Source of the DNA: Ignavibacteria bacterium
GTDB lineage: Bacteria; Bacteroidota; Ignavibacteria; Ignavibacteriales; SURF-24
Length of the DNA: 64,000 nt
Direction: 5' to 3'
Assembly (NCBI GenBank): GCA_025612245.1
Contig: JAAXKQ010000010.1
Location: 62,001-126,000, forward strand
Every line of letters begins with the position of its first letter. The first letter of the stretch is position 1. This document shows positions 7,911 to 16,477 of this stretch, one piece after another. The notes below the pieces were generated by a model. The model ran no database searches. It saw nothing but the letters and a program-made list of their open reading frames with translations, and was not told the DNA's origin. Both the position numbers and the translations under genes were made by a program.

Positions 7911-8816
7911 ATGACCGGCACCATCACACTACCAAGAGATTTCGCCCGCAAATACCTCTATACTTATGAGGGATTCGACCGCACTCACGCGTTCATCGAC
8001 CTCCTGCTGCACGCTTCCCAAAAGGAAAGAAACATTTCAATCGGCAATTCCGTCATTCACCTCGACCCCGGCGAACACATCGTCTCGCTCCGTAGCCTCT
8101 CCCTTAGATGGCATAGAAGCAAGACTTATGTCCTTAGACTCCTCAGGGAATTCTCATATAACGACCTCATTCAAATTATTCCCGCCGGAAATTTTAAGAT
8201 TATTCATATCGTCGACTTTCGCCGCTTCCAGTCGAATACCACTAAAACAGACGCCCCTCCGAAATGCGATCCGGACCCCGCTGCCTCCAAACCCCGGGCG
8301 CAGGGCCCTCTTGCCGCCATCCATAACGAGATGAAATCCGGAACCCTTAAATCCCTTGTGGATGGCCCTCTTTCTACTCCAAAAACTAAACCCGGCTCTA
8401 AACTCGATCCCAAAGTTTTCCTCGGCGAACCTCCCATCAACCGCGAGGCCGCTAAACTCGCTTTCCTCCTGTTTACTGAAATCAGATCCAACCAGCCCGA
8501 CTTTCTCATGCCCCAGGGCTCCCGATGGGACCTCGATATGGATTATATTTTCCTTTCCGACGGCGTGCCTCCCGGACAATTACAGCAAATCATCCAATTC
8601 TCACAACGCAGCCCTAAATGGAAATCCCGCATCAACTCTCCATTTAAACTCAAGGACAATTTCCCCGAACTCCTCCTCGATCTCCAACAGGATTCCGCCC
8701 CCTCCACCCCCATTCCCATTCCCAACATTCCCAACATTTCTGCCATTCCCAACATTTCCGCCACCATCCCCAATATCCCCATCCCCACAACAACAACGCC
8801 CCCACCCCCCTCATAA
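7911..8816 (+). CDS. Putative winged-helix protein resembling phage replisome-organiser N-termini
   Basis: 301 residues, function uncertain. The N-terminal ~105 residues match the pattern of replication-initiation (DnaD-linked) proteins: a helix ending LLLHASQKE, then a short strand with the conserved LDPGEHIVSLRSLSLRW turn, then a helix-turn-helix-like RSKTYVLRLLREF and a closing hairpin ending in HIVDF. The middle is charged and linker-like. The C-terminus is low complexity, with Pro-Asn-Ile-Pro and Pro-rich repeats. The ATG follows a heptamer array with no clear Shine-Dalgarno sequence. Codon use is C-rich, like the flanking polysaccharide genes. It could be a remnant of a mobile element; no partner helicase is present. 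Confidence 0.55.
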   Translation: MTGTITLPRDFARKYLYTYEGFDRTHAFIDLLLHASQKERNISIGNSVIHLDPGEHIVSLRSLSLRWHRSKTYVLRLLREFSYNDLIQIIPAGNFKIIHIVDFRRFQSNTTKTDAPPKCDPDPAASKPRAQGPLAAIHNEMKSGTLKSLVDGPLSTPKTKPGSKLDPKVFLGEPPINREAAKLAFLLFTEIRSNQPDFLMPQGSRWDLDMDYIFLSDGVPPGQLQQIIQFSQRSPKWKSRINSPFKLKDNFPELLLDLQQDSAPSTPIPIPNIPNISAIPNISATIPNIPIPTTTTPPPPS

Positions 8817-9128
8817 CCCCCTAAAATTCCCTAACCCATCTTCCTCCTCCCCAACTTAAAACTTAAAACTCAAAACTTAAAACTTTTTCCCCCGAACCTA
8901 GAACCTTGAACTTTGAACCTTTTCTCCAACTTAAAACTTCTGTGACCCAGCTAACACCCTTTTTCAAAAAGATTCCTTTTATTTTATCTGTATTCTACAA
9001 TTATAGGAACCCTGTCATATACCTCCTTTTTACAAATCTATAAAATAACGGTTCACCTTCTGCCTGAGGTTTATCTCAACCATAACCTCACGCTCACACT
9101 TTTATACAATAACATAAGGAGCCTGAAA
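8817..9128 (+). repeat. Heptamer array and conserved CCAGCTAACA motif upstream of a small gene
   Basis: Heptamers of both families occupy about 8853-8938. They are followed by TCTGTGACCCAGCTAACA (8940-8957), nearly the same sequence that follows the heptamer run at 7623-7648 upstream of the previous gene. The remaining 160 bases are AT-rich and include an AAGGAG ribosome-binding site (9117-9122) for the gene at 9129. No other gene is apparent. Confidence 0.7.
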
Positions 9129-9404
9129 ATGGAAAACTCTGAGGGCGCTATCATCTCCGAAGAAGAAAACCCACTGCCCGAATTCATGGACGCCGCTACT
9201 TTCCGTAAACTCCAGCATCACCGACTCATAGATGAAGTCGGCCTCCGTAACTACTGCATTACCAGAAAATACCACTGCCTCAAACTCCGCGGGCTTTCTA
9301 TGTTCGACTGCCTCGAAAACCTCTCCCGCGAGTACGGACTCTCAATTGAATATTTAAGAAAGATGGTTGGAATCAAAGTCATTTACTTCAAAAAGAAAAG
9401 ATAG
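9129..9404 (+). CDS. Small conserved-looking hypothetical protein with HTH-like C-terminus
   Basis: 91 residues, not recognised. The N-terminus is acidic. The C-terminal half reads LRGLSMFDCLENLSREYGLSIEYLRKMV, spaced like two helices with a turn at Tyr-Gly-Leu-Ser, as in small helix-turn-helix proteins; the tail is basic (YFKKKR). A clear AAGGAG site sits 6 bases before the ATG, supporting translation. It shares the CCAGCTAACA upstream motif with the gene at 7911, so the two may be regulated together or belong to the same mobile or repeat-associated unit. Confidence 0.55.
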   Translation: MENSEGAIISEEENPLPEFMDAATFRKLQHHRLIDEVGLRNYCITRKYHCLKLRGLSMFDCLENLSREYGLSIEYLRKMVGIKVIYFKKKR

Positions 9405-10032
9405 ATCCCTCACTCCGCTCCTCCGAAACATTTGCGAATGGGGGAGAAGCCGCCCCCCCATGCTACACCCACCCCGTTCCCCCCATGCTACACCCGCCCC
9501 GTCCCCTCATGCCTAAACCCACCCCCAATTCCAATCACACCCTTCCAAATTTCCCCTCCTTTCCCTTAACCTAGAACCTCGAACCTTGAACCTCCTCCCC
9601 CCCGAACCTCGAACTTTAAACACAAGTCGCCCTTCCAGGGCTCTATTGTTTGGGGGAGTTAACCTTTTTTCTACAAACAAAACGCTCCCCCGGAGCTAAA
9701 CCCAATCCCAATCCCTCCACCATCATCTTCCTTCCTCCATTAAACTTTGAACCTCGAACCTTGAACCTTGAACTTCTTTCCAAACTCAAAACTTAAACCT
9801 TCTCCTCCCCCGGAGCTAAACCCAATCCCTCCACCATCATCTTCCTTCCTCCATTAAACTTTGAACCTCGAACCTTGAACCTTGAACCTCCTCCCTCCCG
9901 AACCTCTTCCCCAACTTAAAACTTAAAACTCAAAACTTAAAACTTTTCCCTCCCCCTCCTCCCTCCCTTCCCCCTTGTTTTTTTCTTCCTTTACCTGTAC
10001 TTTTGCCTTTGCCTTATTGTTTTCACTCAACT
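9405..10032 (+). repeat. Repeat-filled gap: REP pair, heptamers and a 120-base tandem duplication
   Basis: No gene is seen. Contents in order: two near-identical CCCATGCTACACCC(A/G)CCCCGT stretches (9458-9510); heptamers (about 9566-9620); an ACAAGTCGCCCTTCCAGGGC / CTACAAACAAAACGCTCCCC palindrome pair (9622-9700); and a tandem duplication with period about 120, copy 1 from 9685 and copy 2 from 9805, each starting CTCCCCCGGAGCTAAACCC and ending in heptamers. Further heptamers reach 9945. The second copy lacks about 6 bases. Confidence 0.8.
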
Positions 10033-10044
10033 TTGGAGTTCGTT

Positions 10045-11064
10045 TTGTCTAAAATTAAATTTGGTATCGTCGGCTGCGGCAGAATCGCCGAAAGACACGC
10101 CGAACATATCTCTAACTACGCTCAGCTTTCTGCCGTCTGCGATCTTAAAACCCTTAGGGCCGAATCCTTCGCCGACAAATATAACTGCAATTGCTATACC
10201 GACCTCTCCTCTATGCTCAGTAACGAGAAGGATATAGAGGTCGTCTCGGTCTGTACCCCTAACGGCCTGCACGCTCAGCACGCTATACAGATCCTTAAAT
10301 CCGGTAAACACGCCCTCGTCGAAAAACCTATGGCCCTTACCGTGCGCGATTGCGAGAAGATGATCAAAACCTCCGAGGACGTTAACAGACGCCTCTTCGT
10401 CGTTAAACAAAATAGGTTTAATCCTCCCGTCCAGGCCCTCAAAAGCCTCCTCGACGAGAATAGACTCGGCAAAATCCTCAGCGTCCAGCTTAACTGCTAC
10501 TGGAACCGCAACCAGGATTATTATATGTCCTCCGACTGGAAAGGGACTAAAAAGCTCGACGGCGGTACCCTCTATACTCAGTTCAGCCACTTCATCGACC
10601 TCCTTTACTGGCTCTTCGGCGATATTAAGGCCGTCGATGCCTTCCTGGCTAACTCTAACCACCAGGGAATTATTGAGTTCGAAGATTCCGGCGTCGTTAT
10701 ACTTAAGTTCGAAAACGGTGCCCTCGGCTCTATTCATTATACCGTCAATAGCTTTAAAAAGAATATGGAGGGATCTCTTACCGTCTTCGGCCAGAATGGA
10801 TCTGTCAAAATTGGCGGTCAGTACCTTAACGTTCTCGAATACCAGGAGATTAAGGACTTTAAGATCGAAAACCTCCCGGCTTCCGGCCCGGCTAATAACT
10901 ACGGCGCTTACCAGGGATCTATGTCTAACCACGATAAGGTATACCGCAATGTCGTAGACGTCCTGACAAAGAACGCTACCGTAATGACTAACTCAATAGA
11001 CGGACTTAAGACCGTACAGATTATCCAGGAAATTTACAGGAAAGCTTCGGGCGATAATTCCTGA
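10045..11064 (+). CDS. wlbA: Gfo/Idh/MocA-family nucleotide-sugar oxidase (WlbA/WbpB-like)
   Basis: NAD-dependent dehydrogenase of 339 residues, probably oxidising C3 of a UDP-HexNAc uronate in 2,3-diamino-uronic acid synthesis. The N-terminal Rossmann motif is FGIVGCGRIAERH. The conserved catalytic EKP follows near residue 93 (LVEKPMALT), and the Gfo/Idh C-terminal alpha/beta domain has GGTLYTQFSHFIDLLYWL. A longer frame opens at a TTG at 10003, but those residues come from GCCTTT repeats. I chose the TTG at 10045 because GGAG lies 6 bases before it and the domain starts at once. The FkbM, acetyltransferase and aminotransferase genes follow in the same direction, giving a WlbA-WlbB-WlbC-like set. 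Confidence 0.82.
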   Translation: MSKIKFGIVGCGRIAERHAEHISNYAQLSAVCDLKTLRAESFADKYNCNCYTDLSSMLSNEKDIEVVSVCTPNGLHAQHAIQILKSGKHALVEKPMALTVRDCEKMIKTSEDVNRRLFVVKQNRFNPPVQALKSLLDENRLGKILSVQLNCYWNRNQDYYMSSDWKGTKKLDGGTLYTQFSHFIDLLYWLFGDIKAVDAFLANSNHQGIIEFEDSGVVILKFENGALGSIHYTVNSFKKNMEGSLTVFGQNGSVKIGGQYLNVLEYQEIKDFKIENLPASGPANNYGAYQGSMSNHDKVYRNVVDVLTKNATVMTNSIDGLKTVQIIQEIYRKASGDNS

Positions 11065-11156
11065 TACCGGTTCCTTCCTCCCATCGGGGAATTACCGGAG
11101 GCCGGTTATTTGCCGGCACTTAACCTTTTTTTTCATTTAACGCGGAACCTGAACTA

Positions 11157-12053
11157 ATGGGCATCTTTCACGATTTATCCGGACTCGCTCTTCGTAAGGC
11201 TAAAAGAGCACTCAGATCCAAATACAGAATTGGGAAGTATTTCATTAAAATTACCCCTGGCTTCCCCTTGCCCGATTACCAGTCACTTAATAAACTCTAC
11301 GACCATTTCCTCCCCGTGCTGGCTAAATACCTGGATTCCCAAAAACTCATCATCGACGTCGGCGCCAATATAGGCGATACCGCTATCGCCCTCGTCCAAT
11401 CCTGCAGTAACCCTTTGCTCTGCATCGAGGCTTCCGATGAGTTCTTCCCTTACCTCCGGGATAACCTTAAACTCCTGCCCAACAACGACTTTGTACGCGT
11501 CAGAACTGTCAAAAAACTGGCGGGAACAGGAGCTATTTCCGGCGCGCTGGATTATAAAATGAGAGGTACCGCGGGACTTAAACAGGATGCATTGGGCGCC
11601 TCTGTTACTCATACGCCCCTCGATGAGCTCGTTACAGATCCATCCGGCGTCATTCTCATTAAGGTCGATACCGATGGCTTCGACTTCGACGTCCTCAGGT
11701 CCGCTGCTAAGATCCTTCAACATTCCGAACCAGTCCTCTTCTGGGAAAATGTCGTCGATGAGGATTTTCAGCTCAGCGGCTTTAATAACCTCTACCCGTT
11801 CCTCCAAAGTATGGGGTATAATTCCGTTTATATTTTCGATAATTATGGTAACTTGATTATTGAGGAAACGGGCTTCTCTGCTGCGGAAAATATTAACCGG
11901 TACATCCATAGCATGAAAAACTATAACTGCACCAGGACTATCCATTATACCGATATCCTTGCCTCTACCGAAAAGAACCGCTCACTGGTCGAAAAGGCTG
12001 TCCTGGAATATAAAACAGAGTGGATCATGAAACCGGATCCTAAAGGTTTGTAA
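11157..12053 (+). CDS. FkbM-family methyltransferase
   Basis: SAM-dependent methyltransferase of 298 residues. The SAM site is visible as IIDVGANIGDTAIAL near residue 64 with an acidic strand end LLCIEAS near 90. The FkbM-typical second motif LIKVDTDGFDFDVL lies near residue 167. Such enzymes O-methylate sugars in surface polysaccharides. It sits within the block of sugar-modifying genes, so methylation of the polymer or its sugar is the likely role; the acceptor is unknown. A 92-base spacer separates it from the WlbA-like gene and contains a GCCGG/CCGGC hairpin. Confidence 0.85.
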   Translation: MGIFHDLSGLALRKAKRALRSKYRIGKYFIKITPGFPLPDYQSLNKLYDHFLPVLAKYLDSQKLIIDVGANIGDTAIALVQSCSNPLLCIEASDEFFPYLRDNLKLLPNNDFVRVRTVKKLAGTGAISGALDYKMRGTAGLKQDALGASVTHTPLDELVTDPSGVILIKVDTDGFDFDVLRSAAKILQHSEPVLFWENVVDEDFQLSGFNNLYPFLQSMGYNSVYIFDNYGNLIIEETGFSAAENINRYIHSMKNYNCTRTIHYTDILASTEKNRSLVEKAVLEYKTEWIMKPDPKGL

Positions 12054-12076
12054 AAAATAACTACGGAAAGTTCTAA

Positions 12077-12529
12077 GTGGTAACTATCTTAAAAAGCGGA
12101 ATTAGAGACGTTAAGTTCGGCCATGACGTAAAGGTCGTTGAACCCGTTAACGTCTATGAATGCGAAATCGGCAATAACGTTTTTATTGGCCCCTTCGTCG
12201 AAATCCAGAAAGGCGTCATTATCGGCGACAATACCAGAATCCAGTCGCACGCCTTTATATGCGAGCTCGTTACTATCGGCCGCGATTGCTTCATCTCGCA
12301 CGGTGCCATGTTCATTAACGATACCTTCCGCAAGGGAGGTCCAGCCCGCGGCAACAGGTCCCTCTGGAAGTCCACCTCCATCGGAAATAATGTCTCCATA
12401 GGCACAAACGCAACCATCATGCCCGTCACTATTACCGATAACGTTGTAATCGGTGCCGGATCGGTGGTTACTAAAGATATTTTGGAACCCGGCATATACG
12501 CCGGCAACCCCGCAAGAAAAATTAGCTGA
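12077..12529 (+). CDS. wlbB: Left-handed beta-helix N-acetyltransferase (WlbB/WbpD-like)
   Basis: 150-residue acyltransferase with hexapeptide repeats throughout (IGNNVFIGPFVEI, VIIGDNTRIQSHAFI, then VSIGTNATIMP and VVIGAGSVVTKDI), forming a trimeric left-handed beta-helix. By size and neighbours it is probably the UDP-2-acetamido-3-amino-2,3-dideoxy-glucuronate N-acetyltransferase that follows WlbA and WlbC chemistry; this is inference. The start is a GTG at 12077 with a CGGAAAG site upstream, 23 bases after the FkbM gene. The downstream aminotransferase begins only 10 bases after the stop. Confidence 0.8.
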   Translation: MVTILKSGIRDVKFGHDVKVVEPVNVYECEIGNNVFIGPFVEIQKGVIIGDNTRIQSHAFICELVTIGRDCFISHGAMFINDTFRKGGPARGNRSLWKSTSIGNNVSIGTNATIMPVTITDNVVIGAGSVVTKDILEPGIYAGNPARKIS

Positions 12530-12539
12530 GGTAAAAAAA

Positions 12540-13643
12540 GTGAAAATCCCTTTTGTAGATCTTAAAGCACAGTACCATTCCCTTAAAACAGAAATGGATG
12601 CTGCTATCTTCAACGTAATTGAAAACACCGCCTTTATTAAAGGTAAACAGGTCAGCACCTTCGAAGAAGCCTTCGCACATAAGTACGGAGTTAAAAACTG
12701 CATCGGACTTGCAAACGGTACCGACGCGCTTTATATATCAATGAAAATGCTCGGCATCGGCCCCGGCGATGAGGTTATTACCACTGCATGGAGCTGGATC
12801 TCCACTTCCGAAACAGTTACACAAACCGGCGCCCGCCCCGTTTTCGTGGACGTCGACGCGTTTTACACAATCGACGCATCCAAAATTGAAGACAAGATAA
12901 CTTCAAGAACAAAAGCCATTATCCCCGTTCACCTATATGGCCAGGCGGCTCAAATGGATGTCATTACAGATATCGCCAAAAGGCATAACCTGATACTCAT
13001 AGAAGACTGCGCACAGTCGCACTTTACGGAATTCAAAGGACAAAAAGCCGGAACATTTGGCAGTGCGGGTACATTCAGCTTCTATCCGGGCAAAAACCTG
13101 GGCGCTTATGGCGATGCCGGCGCTATCCTTACCAACGACGATGAAATGGCTGCAAAATTCAGGATGTATGCAAGCCACGGCGCATTGAAAAAACACCACC
13201 ATGAAATCGAGGGCATCAACAGCCGCCTCGATGGGCTCCAGGCTGCCGTCTTAAATGTAAAGCTGCCCCACATCGACGAATGGAACAGCCGCCGAATTGA
13301 AAACGCCGCAATGTACACTGAGCACTTAAAAGACGTTCCCGAAGTAAAAATCCCAATGGTAAGAAAGGACACTAAGCACACGTTCCATATATACTGCATT
13401 CAGGCGGAGAACAGGGAAGCCTTAAGGGAGCACTTACTTGAAAATGGAATTGAAACACAGATCCATTATCCCACAATGCTGCCGTTCATGCCGGCATACA
13501 AGTATATGAAACACAAGCCGGAGGATTTCCCAAATGCCTATGCTGCACAGGATAAAATTCTGAGCCTCCCCATGTACGCCGAACTTACCCCCGAAAACAT
13601 AGAATACGTTTCAGACACGGTAAAGAAATTCTATAAAAGGTAG
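12540..13643 (+). CDS. wlbC: DegT/DnrJ/EryC1-family PLP aminotransferase (WlbC/WbpE-like)
   Basis: Pyridoxal-phosphate aminotransferase of 367 residues that installs an amino group on a keto nucleotide sugar. It starts KIPFVDLKAQY, typical for the family. The PLP-binding lysine is in FYPGKNLGAYGDAG, with upstream EDCAQSH and NGTDAL motifs and the C-terminal THFHIYC-like strand. A longer frame opens at 12453 inside the acetyltransferase gene. The GTG at 12540, preceded by GAGG and placed 10 bases after the upstream stop, is the better start because the family N-terminus begins there. With the WlbA-like and WlbB-like genes it completes a 3-amino, 3-acetamido uronate route; the C2 epimerase is not in the window. 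Confidence 0.85.
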   Translation: MKIPFVDLKAQYHSLKTEMDAAIFNVIENTAFIKGKQVSTFEEAFAHKYGVKNCIGLANGTDALYISMKMLGIGPGDEVITTAWSWISTSETVTQTGARPVFVDVDAFYTIDASKIEDKITSRTKAIIPVHLYGQAAQMDVITDIAKRHNLILIEDCAQSHFTEFKGQKAGTFGSAGTFSFYPGKNLGAYGDAGAILTNDDEMAAKFRMYASHGALKKHHHEIEGINSRLDGLQAAVLNVKLPHIDEWNSRRIENAAMYTEHLKDVPEVKIPMVRKDTKHTFHIYCIQAENREALREHLLENGIETQIHYPTMLPFMPAYKYMKHKPEDFPNAYAAQDKILSLPMYAELTPENIEYVSDTVKKFYKR

Positions 13644-13682
13644 AAAAAATTGTAAGTGGGGTAAAAGGAAGATCTTGAATAA

Positions 13683-13719
13683 CCGAAAGGGCAGGGGAAT
13701 AATCCCTGCCCACCTTCGG
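13683..13719. terminator. Hairpin between convergent wlbC-like and ugd genes
   Basis: A strong stem pairs CCGAA..GGGCAGGG (13683-13696) with CCCTGCCC..TTCGG (13704-13719) around a 7-base loop, followed on the plus strand by TAAAAATATTT. The position between convergent genes fits a terminator; the T-run is weak. Confidence 0.6.
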
Positions 13720-13799
13720 TAAAAATATTTCTGCAATCGCCATAACTATAAATGCCTGCAGTACACATTCATAGATCTGCTCACATATTGAACCTGCCT

Positions 13800-15140
13800 T
13801 TACTTCTTAATATCATCTCCAACTGCCGGGCGGCCTATGGAGTAATAAGTAAATCCCATTGCCGCAAGTCTTTCAGGCGAATATATATTGCGGCCGTCAA
13901 ATATTACGGGATTTTTTAATGCATCTTTAATTCCGTTAAATTCCGGGCTGCGGAACTCGGCCCATTCGGTTAATACCAGTAATGCGTCCGCCCCTTTCAA
14001 TACTTCCTCTTTAGTCTGTCCATATCGTATTGCGCCATCGAAGTGGCGGCATGCAACTTCCATAGCAGCCGGGTCGTATGCCGAAACCACGGCTCCTGCT
14101 TTCTGAAGCTCTCTTATTATATAAATTGACGGTGCCTCGCGCATGTCATCTGTATTAGGCTTAAATGCAAGTCCCCACACAGCAAAGTTTCTGCCCTTAA
14201 CGTCGCCGTTAAAATGTTCCATTACTTTTTTAACGAGGACGAACTTCTGTTCCCTGTTAACCTTATCCACAATTTCAAGGATGTTCATTGGCGAGCCGTG
14301 TTCGCACGCGGTTTTAATGAGAGCGTTCACGTCTTTCGGGAAGCAGCTACCGCCATAGCCTATTCCGGCAAAAAGAAATCTTTTCCCGATGCGGCTGTCC
14401 GTTCCCATTCCGTGTCGCACCATATCCACGTTAGCGCCCACCCTCTCGCAGAAATTAGCGAGTTCGTTCATGTAAGTAATGCGCATAGCAAGGTAAGAGT
14501 TGGAGGCATATTTAGTAACCTCTGCGCTTGCAGTATCCATTTCGAGGATAGGGTTGCCCTGGTTGACAAAGGGTTCATAAAGTTCGCGTATCATTTCAAT
14601 TGCCCTGCGGCTTTCGGAGCCGATAACAATGCGGTCGGGTTTACGGAAATCCTCCACTGCAAAGCCTTCGCGCAGGAATTCGGGGTTCGATACGACGTCG
14701 AAATTTTCCACGCCTTCAGCCTTTAATATATCCCTAACCTTAAAAGCCGTACCCACGGGGACGGTGCTTTTGTTGACGATAATCTTATAATCCGTGCAGG
14801 CGTTTTTTGTTAAAACCTGGCCAATATTTTTAGCGCAACCCATAACGTAGCTAAGGTCGGCCGATCCATCCTCGTCCTGCGGTGTAGGCAGGCAGAGAAA
14901 GATTATGTCCGAGTTAAGTACGGCATACTCCAGGCTGCCCGTAAAGATGAGGCGTTTCTGCTGTATATTGCGGTGGAAGAGGATCTCGAGTCCCGGTTCA
15001 TAAATAGGGACATCTGAGTTCTGAAGTTTCCTCAATTTTTCGGGGTTATTATCCACGCAAATAACGCGGTTGCCGCGGTCTGCAAAGCAGGTTCCGGAAA
15101 CGAGTCCCACATAGCCTGTACCGATAACGGATATGTTCAT
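13800..15140 (-). CDS. ugd: UDP-glucose 6-dehydrogenase
   Basis: NAD-dependent four-electron dehydrogenase of 446 residues making UDP-glucuronate (or a related uronate) for polysaccharide synthesis. The N-terminal Rossmann motif is VIGTGYVGLVSGTCFAD. The family strand FLCLPTP lies near residue 80, the catalytic cysteine in GYGGSCFPKD near 262, and the C-terminal NAD/UDP domain in WGLAFKPNTDDMREAPS. Length is normal for Ugd/TuaD. UDP-GlcNAc 6-dehydrogenase (WbpA) is an alternative, and would supply the substrate for the neighbouring WlbA-like enzyme; the sequence seen favours UDP-glucose dehydrogenase. It converges with the wlb-like block and has heptamer repeats directly upstream. Confidence 0.88.
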   Translation of the reverse strand: MNISVIGTGYVGLVSGTCFADRGNRVICVDNNPEKLRKLQNSDVPIYEPGLEILFHRNIQQKRLIFTGSLEYAVLNSDIIFLCLPTPQDEDGSADLSYVMGCAKNIGQVLTKNACTDYKIIVNKSTVPVGTAFKVRDILKAEGVENFDVVSNPEFLREGFAVEDFRKPDRIVIGSESRRAIEMIRELYEPFVNQGNPILEMDTASAEVTKYASNSYLAMRITYMNELANFCERVGANVDMVRHGMGTDSRIGKRFLFAGIGYGGSCFPKDVNALIKTACEHGSPMNILEIVDKVNREQKFVLVKKVMEHFNGDVKGRNFAVWGLAFKPNTDDMREAPSIYIIRELQKAGAVVSAYDPAAMEVACRHFDGAIRYGQTKEEVLKGADALLVLTEWAEFRSPEFNGIKDALKNPVIFDGRNIYSPERLAAMGFTYYSIGRPAVGDDIKK

Positions 15141-15960
15141 AAGCTTTAAGGGTTAAGTTAATAAAATAAGGTAAAGGCAAAGGTAAAGTTTAAGTGATAA
15201 AAAAACAAGGGGAAAGGGGAGGGGAAGGGTTCGGGGTTCGAGGGAGAGAAGGTTCAAAGTTTAGGAAAAGGCAAAGGGGGAATAATTTTAAGTTTTAAGT
15301 TTTAAGTGGGGAAAAAAGTTCAAAGTTCAAAGTTCTAGGTTCGAGGTTCAAGGAAGGAAGGTTAAGGTGGAGGTGGAAAGGAAACAACCATGAAGGCTGG
15401 GAGTTTGGAATTGTGCAATGAATGAGCCCGCAGCGCGGGCGTAATATTAGTAGCCCGGGGTGAGGAAGCCCCCGGATGGGGGCGACTGAACCCCTGGGAA
15501 ATGGATTTTGCCCCAATATACAAAGCTCCGGTCAGGAGCGGCACAGAAGAATTATGAATGGAAGCAATGTGGGCGGGTGTTAATGTGTTGGGATTTCTAC
15601 CGCTTTAGTTGTTTTGATGGGATGGTTTTTATGTGTGTGTTCGTGGTTTAATGATGTGTTTATCCAATAGGAAGTAAGAAACAAGTCGCTCCATCCGGAG
15701 CTCTGGAATTTAGGGGGGATACCGGTGTTTGCTACAGACAAAGCGCTCCTTCCGGAGCTTGGGGGGATGTGTAATGATATTGGTTCAGATTGCATGGGGA
15801 GGGGGAAGAGAAGTTTTAAGGTTTGAGTTTTAAGTATTAAGTGGGGAGAAAGGTTTAAGGGAGAGAGGTTCAAGGTTCGAGGTTTAGGAAAAGGCAAAGG
15901 TAGGGGAGGAAGAATTAGGAAGGGGGAGGAATTGAAATTGGGCATGGATTCAGCACCGGG
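15141..15960 (-). repeat. Repeat-rich gap upstream of ugd (heptamers in reverse orientation)
   Basis: No gene is supportable. Heptamers at about 15225-15360 and 15810-15900 read GGTTCAA/GTTTTAA on the plus strand, the reverse complement of those at 7-10 kb. Between them lie a reversed GCCCGCAGCGCGGGC / CCCCCGGATGGGGG unit (15425-15505) and an ACAAGTCGCTCCATCCGGAGC / CTACAGACAAAGCGCTCC pair (15681-15760). The open frames here on the minus strand (to about 121 codons) are translated repeats. Confidence 0.8.
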
Positions 15961-16477
15961 GGGCGTTTTGTTTGTAGATGGAGGCGCGGCCCCCTCCCAT
16001 ATATCCCCTAGCTCCGGAGGAGCCGGGGGTGTTTTGCATTTTCTACAAATATGCTACCGCTAAAAGCAGTAGTGAACGTGTATAATTTCTCAGATTGCGG
16101 AGGATGTTTACAGACTGATTTATTTCCATTTATAATTCGTACATGAGGATCCTCCGGAGCTTTGGGGGGGATGTGGGGGGAATCCGTTTCCCGGGGCTAA
16201 AGACATGGTGTCCATCCGGGATTGGGAAATGTGTGATTTTATTGGTTCTGATTGCGCGTGGGGAGGGGTTGTGGGGGATTGTTCCACCGGGGGTTCCCGC
16301 ATCCCTTCGGGATTTGGTTGCCCCCGGCTACTGATGTTTCGCCCGCGCTGCGGGCTTTGTTAGTGTGTAATTCCAATTTCTCGGCCTTTATCGGGATTTC
16401 TTTTCTTCCATTTTTCTCAACCTTTCCTCCATTAGACATGATTCCCATTCATGATTCGAATTTTCTTAGTTATATCT
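15961..16477. repeat. Composite REP-like units downstream of the Rieske oxidoreductase
   Basis: No gene is seen. Contains a CTAGCTCCGGAGGAGCCGGGG unit followed by TTCTACAAATATGC (about 16008-16055), and one clean copy of an ~80-base composite (16292-16366) made of CCCGCATCCCTTCGGGAT, a GCCCCCGGCTACTGATGTTTC linker and the palindrome GCCCGCGCTGCGGGC. Close relatives of this composite occur at 32.0-32.2 kb and, reversed, at 15.4-15.5 kb. Confidence 0.7.

Noticed and set aside
7037..9945. Possible CRISPR array
   Set aside because: The repeats are 7-base units without regular unique spacers, and no cas genes are present.
11101..11133. Terminator between the wlbA-like and FkbM genes
   Set aside because: The GCCGG/CCGGC stem is short and the T-run begins 8 bases after it; all surrounding genes run in the same direction, so I left it uncalled.
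14263..14271. Perfect DnaA box TTATCCACA as evidence for an origin
   Set aside because: A single site within the ugd coding sequence, with no cluster and no dnaA or dnaN; it is expected by chance or codon use.
15295..15945. Minus-strand open frames of 60-121 codons
   Set aside because: They are translations of the heptamer arrays (NLEPRT- and LKLKT-like peptides), not genes.
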